From Polyangium sp. 6x1 (GTDB lineage: Bacteria; Myxococcota_A; Polyangia; Polyangiales; Polyangiaceae), in the NCBI RefSeq assembly GCF_029946515.1, contig NZ_JARZHH010000062.1, positions 1-64,000 of the forward strand: a DNA stretch of 64,000 nucleotides, read 5' to 3'. Under the pieces are notes generated by a model, which saw only the letters and a list, made by a program, of their open reading frames with translations, had not been told where the DNA came from and did no database searches. The stretch's first letter is position 1, and each line of letters starts with the position of its first letter. The position numbers were made by a program, and so were the translations under genes. Positions 51,855 to 60,204 of the stretch are shown here, in pieces.

Positions 51855-53726
51855 ATGCCCCCCTCGAACCCCGTCGCTCCCTCCCCTCCCCCCGCCGGCT
51901 GGACACAGACGAACGTCGACGGCGGCTTCCTCCGCTTTCACCGCGACACCGGCACGCTCGTCCTCCGCCGTGGACCCTCCACCGCCCACGTGCGAAAGCG
52001 CGCCCCGCGTATCCTCCAGATCGGCCTCCTGACCGCGTGCAACCTCCGCTGCGGCTTCTGCTATCGCGACAAGAACGCGAGGAGCTTGCTCGACGCCCCC
52101 TTCCTGCTCGACCTCCTCCAGAAAGCAGCGGCGTGGGGCGTCCTCGAAGTCGCCTTCGGTGGCGGCGAGCCCTTGCTCTTCAAGGACTTCGTGCCCCTGC
52201 TGCGAAACCTCCGCGAAACGACGCCGCTCGGGCTCGGCTTCACGACCAACGGCACCTTCCTGACCGACGCCGTCCTCACCGAGCTCCGCCCGCTCGTCTC
52301 CGAGCTCCGCGTCTCGGCGTACCCGGACAACCAGTACCGCGCCACCCTGCGACGGCTCCGCGGCTTCCGCGTCGGCCTCAATGTGCTCGTCACCCCCGCG
52401 AACGTGGGCCTGATCGAGCCGCTCGTGCAGGACAGCCTCGCAGCAGGCGCGAACAACGTCCTGCTCCTCGGATACAAGGGCCCCGATCCCTCGCTTCATC
52501 TCGCGGAGAACGACCTCACGCTCCTCCGCCGCGCGCTCCGCCGGCTCGAAGGCCTCCCCGTGCGCTTCGACGTCTGCCTCGTGCCCCACCTGCCCGATGT
52601 CCCCAAGCTCTTCGATCTCCCCGATTGCGGGGCCGGGGACGAGTTCCTCGCGATCACCCCGGATCGCGCGGTGCAGGTCTGCTCCTTTCAGCAGCGCCGG
52701 ATCCCGTTCGACACGTTCGAGGACCTCCAGCGCATCTACACGGAGATGCGCGCCGAGCGCCCGCACGCCGAGGTGCGCGGGTGCACGCGCGGGCTCTTTT
52801 CGGCGCGCGCGCAGGAGGTGCCGCGCGAGGAGACGGCGTGGGTTTGGCGCGGGTTCGCCAGCAACAACAGCGGCAGTTGGATCGTGGTCGCACGCTTCTG
52901 CGACGAGGAGGCGGCGCGGCGGGCGGCGAAGGAGCTCGCGGAGGTCGCGCGGGCGCACGATGCGTATCTGGGGAGCCTGGGCGCGGAGCAGTGGCGCGAC
53001 CACGAGGGGGGCGAGCCGCTCGCATACCTTCCCTCGCCGCCGCTCCGGGCGTTCGGCGAAGCTCATGGCGTCGATTGGAGCGGCAAGGATGCGGGGATGA
53101 ACTGGGAATCGATCGGCGAAGGTGGCCCGGCGCTCTCCGCGAGGACGATAGGCCATGCCGTCGTCGTGTACCATCCTTATTGCCTCACGTTGCCGGTAAA
53201 GCAGATTCGAGAGTTTCTGGCCGGCGCGGGCGCGACCGAGCTCGATCAGATGTACAACGGGGCCATCCCGCTACGTATCTCGGCGCGTGGTCGAAACCGG
53301 AAGGCGGAGCGGGCCCTCCAGGCGTATCTCACGGAGAAACGGAAGACGCCGCCTTGGGGAGCGAAGTGCAAGGATCCCGCGCTCGAAGGCGACGAGGACT
53401 GTGATGCGACGCTGGACTCCTTCACCGACGCGCGCGTGGAGAAAGAGGAGGGATCGGTCGCGCTCGACCTCCCCTTCCGGAATCCGCTCGCGGGGGCGCT
53501 CGCGGTGACCGCGTGGCTGCGCGCGCAGGGCTACACGGACATCGAGGCGTCGGTGCATGCCAAGTGGAAGACGATGGACGGGCTCCTGAAGGTGCTAGCG
53601 GAAGAAGAGGCGGAATTCCAACGCATCAAGGAGCGCTGGGAGGAGCGTAAGAAGGATCCGAATTTCAACCCCTTCGAATTTTGGCTGGGTGAGACCGCAA
53701 ATGAGGACGGCGAGGACGAGGGGTAG
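51855..53726 (+). CDS. Radical SAM enzyme with large uncharacterised C-terminal half
   Basis: A 623-residue protein. The radical SAM domain (residues ~50-260) has CNLRCGFC (Cys62, Cys66, Cys69), FGGGEPLLFKDF and TTNGTFLTD. After it come single cysteines (LPDCGAGDEF, VQVCSFQQ, RGCTRGLF) that could hold an auxiliary cluster. Residues ~330-623 are cysteine-poor. They comprise repeating alpha/beta elements (IVVARFCDEEAARRAAKELA, VVVYHPYCLTLPVKQIREFL, AVTAWLRAQGYTDIEASVHA) and a charged helical end (EEEAEFQRIKERWEERKKD). I do not recognise this half. No precursor peptide is adjacent. It ends 14 bp from the convergent immunity-like gene. Confidence 0.87.
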   Translation: MPPSNPVAPSPPPAGWTQTNVDGGFLRFHRDTGTLVLRRGPSTAHVRKRAPRILQIGLLTACNLRCGFCYRDKNARSLLDAPFLLDLLQKAAAWGVLEVAFGGGEPLLFKDFVPLLRNLRETTPLGLGFTTNGTFLTDAVLTELRPLVSELRVSAYPDNQYRATLRRLRGFRVGLNVLVTPANVGLIEPLVQDSLAAGANNVLLLGYKGPDPSLHLAENDLTLLRRALRRLEGLPVRFDVCLVPHLPDVPKLFDLPDCGAGDEFLAITPDRAVQVCSFQQRRIPFDTFEDLQRIYTEMRAERPHAEVRGCTRGLFSARAQEVPREETAWVWRGFASNNSGSWIVVARFCDEEAARRAAKELAEVARAHDAYLGSLGAEQWRDHEGGEPLAYLPSPPLRAFGEAHGVDWSGKDAGMNWESIGEGGPALSARTIGHAVVVYHPYCLTLPVKQIREFLAGAGATELDQMYNGAIPLRISARGRNRKAERALQAYLTEKRKTPPWGAKCKDPALEGDEDCDATLDSFTDARVEKEEGSVALDLPFRNPLAGALAVTAWLRAQGYTDIEASVHAKWKTMDGLLKVLAEEEAEFQRIKERWEERKKDPNFNPFEFWLGETANEDGEDEG

Positions 53727-53740
53727 CGAGCGCGGCAGAC

Positions 53741-54628
53741 CTATTCGTCCACAACCTGGATCGGGATCCAGTCGAACCCGGTGACGCCTGCGCCCTGGAA
53801 GATGCGCCAGATCTTCGGGGTGACGAGGAACATGGGGTACGGGAGGACGGAGTCGTAAACGTCGCCGTTGAACTTTACTTCGCCAAACCATTCCCAGGTC
53901 ACGTTGACGTCGCGGCTATCGGCGACGTCCGCCGCGCGGTACACGAGACGGGTGGGGAATTTGCTCGGCGTGAGGAAGCTGCTCCGCCCGCAAGAGCATG
54001 ACTTGTAGGGTTGGATCCCGGTCGAACGCGGCGACATGCGAGGCAGCGTGTGCGTCGCGCAGAGCTGCCGCCACGGGAGCTGAAAATGGCCCCGCTTCTC
54101 GAACGCCGCGAAGACACCCCGGAAGGAGATCCCCGTGGCACCGCTCTCCGCGAGCGCGCCGGCCAGCTTTTCGTCGACGAGGATGTCGTTGTAACAGGTA
54201 TGTATCGTGCGTTTCGCCTCGAGGAGGTGGAGACTTTCTCCATCGACCACCATCGCGGATGTCTGCCGTGCTCCTGCGCCGCAGAGCTTGCACGCCTCGG
54301 ACATGTCGTACCGGGTCCCCACCCGCGGACCCGCGAAAATACCATCCAGGATGCTGTGGGCGGCCATGAGGATCAGGCGCGCGGCTTCGAGCTCGTCATC
54401 GGTGAAGCAGTCGTAGCGCGATTCCCACCAAGCTGTGATGCCGCGCTCCTCGAGGACGCTCAAGAGTCGGTGCACGCGTTCGTCCGTCTCGTCGAGCGTG
54501 ATGGTCGTGGTATCCGCCACCTCATCGAAGACGGCCACGTCAGAACCGCAGCCCGAAGGTCCGAGGATCGTCAGCGGTCCTCCCGGGATGCGGAAGTTCA
54601 TCATCCAGATTCGGACCTCGGTCCTCAT
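53741..54628 (-). CDS. CXXCG/Imm11-like immunity protein
   Basis: A 295-residue soluble protein. A CKLCG motif near residue 113 and a later CSCG resemble the double-CXXCG paralogous family of myxobacteria. The C-terminal pattern (YPMFLVTPKIWRIFQGAGVTG, here 21 positions of which the core is FLVTPKIWRIFQGAG, then FDWIPIQV) matches that group and Imm11-like immunity proteins. It lies just downstream of a toxin C-terminal fragment on the same strand, the usual toxin-immunity order. GAGG lies seven bases before the ATG. Function inferred from resemblance and neighbour. Confidence 0.65.
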   Translation of the reverse strand: MRTEVRIWMMNFRIPGGPLTILGPSGCGSDVAVFDEVADTTTITLDETDERVHRLLSVLEERGITAWWESRYDCFTDDELEAARLILMAAHSILDGIFAGPRVGTRYDMSEACKLCGAGARQTSAMVVDGESLHLLEAKRTIHTCYNDILVDEKLAGALAESGATGISFRGVFAAFEKRGHFQLPWRQLCATHTLPRMSPRSTGIQPYKSCSCGRSSFLTPSKFPTRLVYRAADVADSRDVNVTWEWFGEVKFNGDVYDSVLPYPMFLVTPKIWRIFQGAGVTGFDWIPIQVVDE

Positions 54629-54649
54629 ATCGTGCCTCGATGTCTCATG

Positions 54650-54931
54650 TTACTTCCCGAAGTACGGCTTGATGGCATTGAGCCAGTGCGGAAAATCCTT
54701 ATATGCTTCCTCATAAACCTTCCATAGGTCACCGACGCTATGGATGTCCGGTTTGGCGTTTCTGAACAGGGTGTTGAACCTACGGTGCTCCGCCACCGTC
54801 AAGATCACCGACGGAATCTTGTCAAGCTCTTTTGTGATCCCCAGGTCCCGCGCCATCGCCTTCTCCAAAGTACGAGATCGACCCGATCGAGCTAGAACCC
54901 ACGGGAAACGAGGATCTTTCAGTCGGTCCAC
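54650..54931 (-). pseudogene. Truncated polymorphic toxin C-terminal tail
   Basis: An open frame of 93 codons from a GTG, with no upstream Met. It continues only six codons further upstream to a TAG at 54950. The sequence (TLEKAMARDLGITKELDKIP, VILTVAEHRRFNTLFR, SVGDLWKVYEEAYKDFPHWL) resembles the last domain of polymorphic toxins of the HNH/EndoVII-like nuclease type, where an EH pair follows a short strand. It lacks the pretoxin and delivery domains. It ends 22 bp before the immunity-like gene. Read as the remnant of a larger toxin gene whose front was lost; an intact small orphan toxin is the alternative. Confidence 0.55.
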
Positions 54932-54933
54932 CC

Positions 54934-55206
54934 ATGGCGATCGGAGAGGCTAACCCCGCGATTCCTGGTAGCGTGACAGAATCCCGACAAGAACGCGAGG
55001 GGCCCGCGGCTCCCCCGACGAACCCCTTGGACGCCGCTACCGCGGCCCTCCGGACAGCCCTGGACGCGTCAATCAAGGCAGGCGACGTCGAAGGGGCGAG
55101 GCGCGCTATGCGAGCGCTAGACGCTCTGCTCGGCGAGCCCCCGACGACTGGCCAGGATGCGCCGGCATCGGGCGTCAAGAGCACGCGCAAGGGGCGCAAG
55201 GCGTAG
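54934..55206 (+). CDS. Small helical hypothetical protein at the island edge
   Basis: A 90-residue protein with a polar N-terminus and a helical hairpin-like centre (LRTALDASIKAGDVEGARRA, MRALDALLGEP), ending in a basic tail (TRKGRKA). Ala/Arg-rich content fits small accessory genes of phages or islands. It starts almost exactly where the toxin fragment's reading frame fails. No clear Shine-Dalgarno is seen, so expression is uncertain. Confidence 0.45.
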   Translation: MAIGEANPAIPGSVTESRQEREGPAAPPTNPLDAATAALRTALDASIKAGDVEGARRAMRALDALLGEPPTTGQDAPASGVKSTRKGRKA

Positions 55207-55299
55207 GCCGCGCCCGTGGCCCCGGGCGAGCGCGTGAGGCTCGCCCGGGCGCCTCTTCCCCGTCCAGGCTCGAAAGCCCTACCGCTTTGGCTCGCGCCG

Positions 55300-55785
55300 C
55301 TACCGTGAGAGCTCGGCCAAGGTGGGCTGCGTCCCGTGGTTGCGAGCCCAGCATATCGCATGGTAACCCAGGGGCGACCAGCACGGCGGGCGGCCGGTTT
55401 GACGGCTCGCCCATTGAACCGCGTTCGTTACGAGCGGCATATACGCGGCAGCCACGCCGCACACGGCCAATCGAGCATCGCCATTGAACACCCGCCCCCG
55501 TGCCAGGAATCGGCGACCGCGGTAGCAATCGGCGAAGAGATCCAGGAGCCTCGGGTCGCGTCGGCCTCGTTGTGCGAATACGAGCACGAGAAACCCGAAG
55601 CGCGTGGACAAGTGGATCTCAGCCGATGTCCGCCGCTGGAATCGATGCACGAGCAGGCGCGGCAACGGCCGCGACCGCAACGCCGACGTGACCAAGGAAG
55701 AGGGAGCCGGAAGCGGAATGCTTACGCCGAAGTCTTCCGCAGTCGGGGATATGCGGTTTTCCATGAAAACGCGAGCGTTACTCAT
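55300..55785 (-). CDS. Hypothetical protein in an ECF-sigma operon
   Basis: A 161-residue basic protein (MSNARVFMENRISPTAEDFG...) with an internal hydrophobic strand (FGFLVLVFAQRG) and a C-terminal CWARNHGTQPT. Not recognised. Its ATG overlaps the stop of the upstream gene (ATGA), which is the main argument that both are real and co-translated. Confidence 0.5.
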   Translation of the reverse strand: MSNARVFMENRISPTAEDFGVSIPLPAPSSLVTSALRSRPLPRLLVHRFQRRTSAEIHLSTRFGFLVLVFAQRGRRDPRLLDLFADCYRGRRFLARGRVFNGDARLAVCGVAAAYMPLVTNAVQWASRQTGRPPCWSPLGYHAICWARNHGTQPTLAELSR

Positions 55786-56291
55786 GACCGAGACGGGCGA
55801 CGCGTGGACGAGGGAACGGGCGGATCGCTGCGATCGGTGGACGGCGCGGTGGAGACGGGCCCGGACTGCGGAACCCCCGAGATCGGCCCCGACGACGGCG
55901 GCAGATCGTCGGCCTTGACCTCGACGTCGCGCAAGTCGTGGTTGTCGTTCAGGCAATGCCAGTAATCGGCGCCCCCGTAGAAGCATCGGACCACGGCACG
56001 GATGAGCCGCTGCAACGGTCCTTGTGCAATCGCTCGGCCCGCAATCGTCCGCGCCCGATTCCGCACGTTGTCGGAATTGGGGATGTCACCGGGCGCGATC
56101 TTCTCGCGTCGCAAGAGGCCCGGTCGGTCCGTCAGAGCGTCGTGGAAGAATCCTGCGAAGTGCAGATCCGGCCGCTCCTGCAAGAACACGAGAAAGGCCG
56201 TTCGGCCGTCGATCTCGTAGGGAATCTCGACCATGATCCGGCCGTCGGGGTAGTAGTGGATCCTGGCATCGTTGTTTTCTTGCTTTTTCAC
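55782..56291 (-). CDS. Hypothetical protein downstream of ECF sigma factor
   Basis: A 169-residue soluble protein: a beta-rich N-terminus (ARIHYYPDGRIMVEIPYEID, TAFLVFLQERPDLHFAGFFH), a helical middle (NVRNRARTIAGRAIAQGPLQ) and a proline/serine-rich C-terminus. No membrane helix and no zinc-binding anti-sigma motif. The GTG start is chosen for its GAGGAAGG Shine-Dalgarno seven bases upstream, which lies just past the sigma-factor stop. In ECF operons this slot often holds an anti-sigma factor; this sequence does not look like a known one. Confidence 0.6.
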   Translation of the reverse strand: MKKQENNDARIHYYPDGRIMVEIPYEIDGRTAFLVFLQERPDLHFAGFFHDALTDRPGLLRREKIAPGDIPNSDNVRNRARTIAGRAIAQGPLQRLIRAVVRCFYGGADYWHCLNDNHDLRDVEVKADDLPPSSGPISGVPQSGPVSTAPSTDRSDPPVPSSTRRPSRS

Positions 56292-56295
56292 GCTA

Positions 56296-56802
56296 TTACC
56301 TTCCTCGTGCAAGCGCCTTGCGGGCGCTGGACAATCGTTTCCAAGCGGTAGCGCGCGAGGTTTCGAGCCTGCGCGCTATCTCATCGATCGAATAGCCTTC
56401 GAGGTGGAGCCGCAGCGCGGCGCGCTCGCCGGGCGGCAGCCGCCCGGCGCGGTCGCACCATTCCGCAAGCGCGGCGCGCTCCTCCGGCGAGGGGGAAGGA
56501 TCCGGAGCTTCCTCGATGCGCCCGGGGCTCGTCGTCACCTCGACATGCCAGCGGTGGAGCCTGCGATAGTTCGCGGCGTGCCCAAAAGCGATCCGCCGGA
56601 GATAGTCGGTCGGCCGCTTGATAGGTACGCCCTCGGCTACCCGCCGCGCATACGTGGCGAAAACCTCGTGCAGCACATCGGGCGCGTCGACCTCACGTAC
56701 GCCGCACCGGAGCAGCGCCACGATTAAACGCTCCCGGCATTCGGCGTAGACGTGTCCTATCCCGCTCGCGCCCGGTGGGCGCTCGGGTCCTTTGCGCTGC
56801 AT
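56296..56802 (-). CDS. ECF-type sigma factor
   Basis: A 168-residue RNA polymerase sigma factor. Region 2 spans residues ~25-90 (APDVLHEVFATYARRVAEG, PTDYLRRIAFGHAANYRRLH). Region 4 spans ~110-165 (LPPGERAALRLHLEGYSIDE, then the recognition helix ARRLETSRATAWKRLSSARK). The -35-binding helix-turn-helix is intact. There is no C-terminal extension. It heads a three-gene minus-strand operon with two unknown proteins and may direct transcription of the island. Confidence 0.85.
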   Translation of the reverse strand: MQRKGPERPPGASGIGHVYAECRERLIVALLRCGVREVDAPDVLHEVFATYARRVAEGVPIKRPTDYLRRIAFGHAANYRRLHRWHVEVTTSPGRIEEAPDPSPSPEERAALAEWCDRAGRLPPGERAALRLHLEGYSIDEIARRLETSRATAWKRLSSARKALARGR

Positions 56803-57286
56803 TGTGCATCGCTCCCGGACCGCGTGGGGCGGCCTGAGCTAGATTTACGAGCGCTCGCGTGGCGAGTTCAAGCCATTTTAGCGCAGGACGAACGTTTTTC
56901 TTGGCACATTATCATACGGGAATGATATGGCGTCACGCGCCACAACGGCTTTGATCGCGCATATTCACGACGCACGAACGGGCCGCATCGGGGCAATTGA
57001 CAGATATTTTTCCGACGGATATCCGGCCCGCTGGCCCTCCCCTGCTACGCCGAGGAGGCTCACGAGGCACGGACGGGGGAGGCGGATGGGATGGCGGCCC
57101 TCGCCTGCATGACAGACGGAGCCTCGCAGGGCACAGACCGGCGAGGTGGACACCGGCTACCCCGGGGCCGTAGGACCTCTCAAACCGTTACCGACGCGGG
57201 GGCGTAATCAACGGCGAGAGACGCGCGGCGACTCACAAGCAGAAGTCAAGGCGCAGAGAGGTGATCTCCAGTGCGCGTACACGCAG
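56803..57286. other. Non-coding gap upstream of the ECF sigma gene
   Basis: A 484-bp stretch with no gene I can support. It contains a relatively AT-rich segment (56905-57015, with TTATCATACGGGAATGATATGG) where promoters for the sigma operon could lie. A purine-rich piece follows. No tRNA, terminator or clear repeat was found. Short open frames here lack ribosome sites and coding character. Confidence 0.6.
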
Positions 57287-57958
57287 CTACTTGAGCTGCA
57301 CGCCTTGAAGTTGCGCGATTCGTACGATTTCTCTGCGAAATCGATCTCGATCCAGATTACACCGTAGGGCAACACCCATCACATCGACCATATCACCGAT
57401 GACTCCACTGAAGTCGTGATCGCGCCATGGAGCCCGCGTGATCTCGCGGTAGGGGCTTGCGGCATAACTGAGATAGCTGTCATTGTCAAGATCAAGGTCC
57501 GGCCAGCCCTCGCCATAGTAAACTACGACGGGCGGGACGTCGATCTGTCCTGCGCTTGCCTCGTGGATCTTCCCGGCGGTCAGGTCGATCAACGCACGCT
57601 TCCCACAGTGCTTGGCCTCGATGATCAGGTGGAGCGACGATGCCGGAAACGAAACCCCGGTTTTCCATTCCTCAAAGGCGGGCGGAGGCTCGTCGCCAGG
57701 TTCGGTATGTGAACAAAACCATTCGTATGCACTCTCGGCAGTGTGACCAAGGGCGTGAACGTAGCCTTGTTCGCCCGCGCGCGGATTGCCGGCGACGACG
57801 ACACACGGGAGCGGTCTCGCGTCTATCCGATGCTTCTTGAGAGCTCCAACGCCCCCCATCGACGCCTCGATGCAGTGAGCCAGGTCTGCGTATCTTGCAG
57901 CCATACACCACGGCGACGCCATTGCCAGGGCTGTGACCATTCTTTCGAGATACGTCAT
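57287..57958 (-). CDS. Putative papain/transglutaminase-like Cys-His-Asp protein
   Basis: A 223-residue protein. It shows the order expected of a papain-fold enzyme: a Cys at the start of a helix (YADLAHCIEASMGGVGALKK), then a strand with His (SSLHLIIEAKHCGKRAL) followed at once by Asp in ALIDLTAGKIH. The pattern H-x-strand then DLTA is typical of transglutaminase-like and toxin-type cysteine proteases. No signal peptide. The start at ATG (MTYLERMV) is favoured by AAGG nine bases upstream; other upstream starts lack a site. The family is not identified and the catalytic assignment is inference. Confidence 0.5.
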   Translation of the reverse strand: MTYLERMVTALAMASPWCMAARYADLAHCIEASMGGVGALKKHRIDARPLPCVVVAGNPRAGEQGYVHALGHTAESAYEWFCSHTEPGDEPPPAFEEWKTGVSFPASSLHLIIEAKHCGKRALIDLTAGKIHEASAGQIDVPPVVVYYGEGWPDLDLDNDSYLSYAASPYREITRAPWRDHDFSGVIGDMVDVMGVALRCNLDRDRFRREIVRIAQLQGVQLK

Positions 57959-58006
57959 AGTGTTATGCCTTGGAATAATGTCGAGATACTGTAACATGGA
58001 TGGCAA

Positions 58007-58266
58007 GGCGGCGCATCCACCGCAAATGGGGGTAGAGGCAACGGCCGATGCGGGGTGAGACGGGCCCCTCGCCTGCTACCTCACCGAAAGGCGGAGGGGC
58101 GCATCGGACGGGCGAGCGGCCCCGCGGAACGTGAGCCGATCGGGCACCTTGCAGGCGACCGCGCCGCACGTGCGCGAGGTCACGCCCCGTGGCTGGTTCA
58201 GCGCTCGACGTTGTTTGCCGCACGGATGCGAGCGTTTCGGCGTTCGTTCTCGCGTTGCAGGTCCGT
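58007..58266. other. Short non-coding gap
   Basis: A 260-bp segment between two minus-strand island genes. GC-rich apart from its right-hand part. No gene, repeat or structured element could be supported. Confidence 0.5.
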
Positions 58267-58926
58267 TTACGCGGCGTTTCGTCGGGGCTCGCGCCCGTGG
58301 CGCTTGGCCTGTAGAGCATCGAAACGGTCGGCGATCTGCGGACCGAGCGAAGGATCGGGGATCACGGAGTAGACGGCCTCGACAAGATCGGCCACGGCCC
58401 CGTCAAACTCGGGGTGATGCTCGATCGATCCCGCCTGTTCGAGCCTGGCGAGCGTCGAAAGAGCGGTGATCCGCTTCCCTTCCAGCGTCGCGATCTGCGC
58501 GGGGGAGAGCTTGCCCGTCTGTAGGATTTTCGTCAGCCGTGCGACGCTCGCCCGCAGCTCCTCCGCGGTCGTCCCCAGGACGGGCGGCGCATCGCGCGGG
58601 GCATCGGACGGCGGCGGCGCTTCCGCTTCCGTGCGCGGAGCATCGGAAAGCGGCGCCTTCCCCTCGCCGGTACGTGTCCACCAGGACCACGCGATCGGGG
58701 GGATGTCTGCCAGGGCTTCGAGCTTTTCGAGGTACGGCGCCGCTGGCGTTCGGCCTTGTTTCCAGCCCGTCAGCAGGCCCGGACTACACCCGAGACGCGC
58801 AGCAAGCTCCCGGTAGCCCGTGGTCCCTCGCCACGCGTCAAGGCGCGTCCAGCCGACGGAAACCCACCCCTCGCCGGGGCATGACGTGGCGAACCTGGCA
58901 CCGTCCGGAGCGTCGAAGCGAACCAT
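58267..58926 (-). CDS. Repressor-like HTH regulator
   Basis: A 219-residue protein. The N-terminal third holds a helix-turn-helix of the XRE/phage-repressor sort (YRELAARLGCSPGLLTGWKQ, then GRTPAAPYLEKLEALADIP). A flexible Pro/Ala linker follows, then a helical C-terminus (LRASVARLTKILQTGKLSPA, AQIATLEGKRITALSTLARL) likely to dimerise. It could be the island's master repressor. Starts at the ATG giving MVRFDAPDG. No cleavable LexA-type peptidase domain is seen. Confidence 0.72.
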   Translation of the reverse strand: MVRFDAPDGARFATSCPGEGWVSVGWTRLDAWRGTTGYRELAARLGCSPGLLTGWKQGRTPAAPYLEKLEALADIPPIAWSWWTRTGEGKAPLSDAPRTEAEAPPPSDAPRDAPPVLGTTAEELRASVARLTKILQTGKLSPAQIATLEGKRITALSTLARLEQAGSIEHHPEFDGAVADLVEAVYSVIPDPSLGPQIADRFDALQAKRHGREPRRNAA

Positions 58927-58985
58927 GGAAACAGTGTGCTCCGCTGCGTCGTGAACGTCAAACGGAGCTGTTCATGGTTCACCGA

Positions 58986-59213
58986 CTACTGACTGAACCC
59001 CTCGCACTGGCAATCGGGAGCGGAGCATGCGGGATGTGGCGCCGCGTCGTCGCGACGGTCTTGGACGGTGTGATCATTACAACCATGCCCGCAGGCGCAT
59101 GCCTGGGTACAAGCAGACTCATCCTCTCCGTGTTGGCATTTCTCGGATTCGTCGTTCTGCGGTAGCTGTTCTTGCGCAGCGTCACGTTCATCAGCGTCAG
59201 CGAAGTTTCCCAT
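58986..59213 (-). CDS. Small cysteine-rich cytoplasmic protein
   Basis: A 75-residue acidic protein beginning MGNFADADERDAAQEQLPQN. Its second half has cysteines in close array (EKCQHGEDESACTQACACGH, GCNDHT, PACSAPDCQC). There is no signal peptide. AGGGA lies about six to nine bases before the ATG, and an AT-rich ATATAT stretch lies just upstream as a possible promoter. Metallothionein-like metal binding is plausible from the CxC and CxxxC spacing with His. Not recognised; the gene call is moderate because it is so small. Confidence 0.5.
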   Translation of the reverse strand: MGNFADADERDAAQEQLPQNDESEKCQHGEDESACTQACACGHGCNDHTVQDRRDDAAPHPACSAPDCQCEGFSQ

Positions 59214-59401
59214 CGTTTCCCTCATATATCGCGGCCGGGATCGATCGAAAAAAAAAGCGACGTGCTCTCTCGTAACCCCGGCCCTCGACCCGCCCCTCGC
59301 CGATGATGACGTCGGGGCCATCGAGGCGACCGGCGCCCTCGACCCCGCGGACCTCGACCCCGGCGCCCTCGACCCGCCGGCCCTGCGTTCCCCGTGGTCC
59401 C

Positions 59402-59562
59402 CGGCGTTCCCCGGCCGGCAGGACCGCGAGCGGCGGCGCGAGCAGGGCGATGCCCTCGGGCCCGAGGTCGACGCCACCTCGACCCCGCGGACCTCGACCA
59501 CGACGAGCTCCCGGCCGATGCCGCCGACGTGAGGCACGACGTCCAGGACCACGGCGATCACC
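59402..59562. repeat. Dispersed ~160-bp repeat, copy A
   Basis: Shares GGCGTTCCCCGGCCGGCAGG at its left, GGCGATGCCCTCGGGCCCGA in the middle and ACGTCCAGGACCACGGCGAT at its right with copy C, about 2.4 kb away. Estimated by eye at well over 80 percent identity. Boundaries are approximate. Confidence 0.8.
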
Positions 59563-59682
59563 TCGACTCCGCACGGCGGGAAGACGACGGCGAGGAAGGC
59601 GGGCTCGCGAGCGGCAACGCCGGCCCCGGCCCTCGACCCCGGCGACGTTTCCGCCGTTCACCACGATCCCGGCGCGCCTCGA

Positions 59683-59734
59683 CCGTCGCGCGAAAGTCGC
59701 CTCCCTTGCGCCCGACGAGCCCCCGCACTGTTCG
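59683..59734. repeat. 52-bp dispersed repeat, copy 1
   Basis: Begins CCGTCGCGCGAAAGTCGCCT and ends ACTGTTCG; 50 of 52 bases match the copy at 61577-61628. Confidence 0.9.
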
Positions 59735-60204
59735 CGGAGGCCGATCTGCGAGGCCCAGGCCGATTTTCTCGGTGATCTATCTATTGCCCGGCATTGGGTG
59801 GATGACACCTCGAAAATCCCCCAAGCCCAGCCCCCGCCACCACCGACCCCGCCGATGGAATCGTCGCCTGCGCACGGCGTTGCTCTGGCTGCCGATGCTC
59901 CTGATGACGCTGCTTCATGGCCCATCCGAGCAGGTCCTGCCGGCCCGAGGCGCGTGGCCCGACGAATTCCAGGCCCCAATACCGGCCCCGAAATGCGTTC
60001 GTCCGCCCGACGCCTGCCGCCCTCGATGCCCTCCACCGCAGCGAGCTCCGCGCATCGGGACGTCTCGACGTGATCAGCACGGACACAGCGATGTGCACGG
60101 ACATGGACAAGGCCCCGCTCGTCCTCGACCGACATCGCCGCCGCGAGCGCGCAGAGCTGCACCAGGACGGTGACCGCGACGTCGCCTTCGAGGCGACCGG
60201 CGCG

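Noticed and set aside
56927-57112. Small plus-strand open frame upstream of the ECF sigma gene
   Set aside because: No Shine-Dalgarno, no coding bias and it lies in a likely promoter gap.
59197-60162. 321-codon minus-strand open frame through the repeat region
   Set aside because: Composed of repeat-derived Arg/Gly-rich sequence, competing with equal frames on both strands; the reading frame is not clearly preferred among repeat copies.
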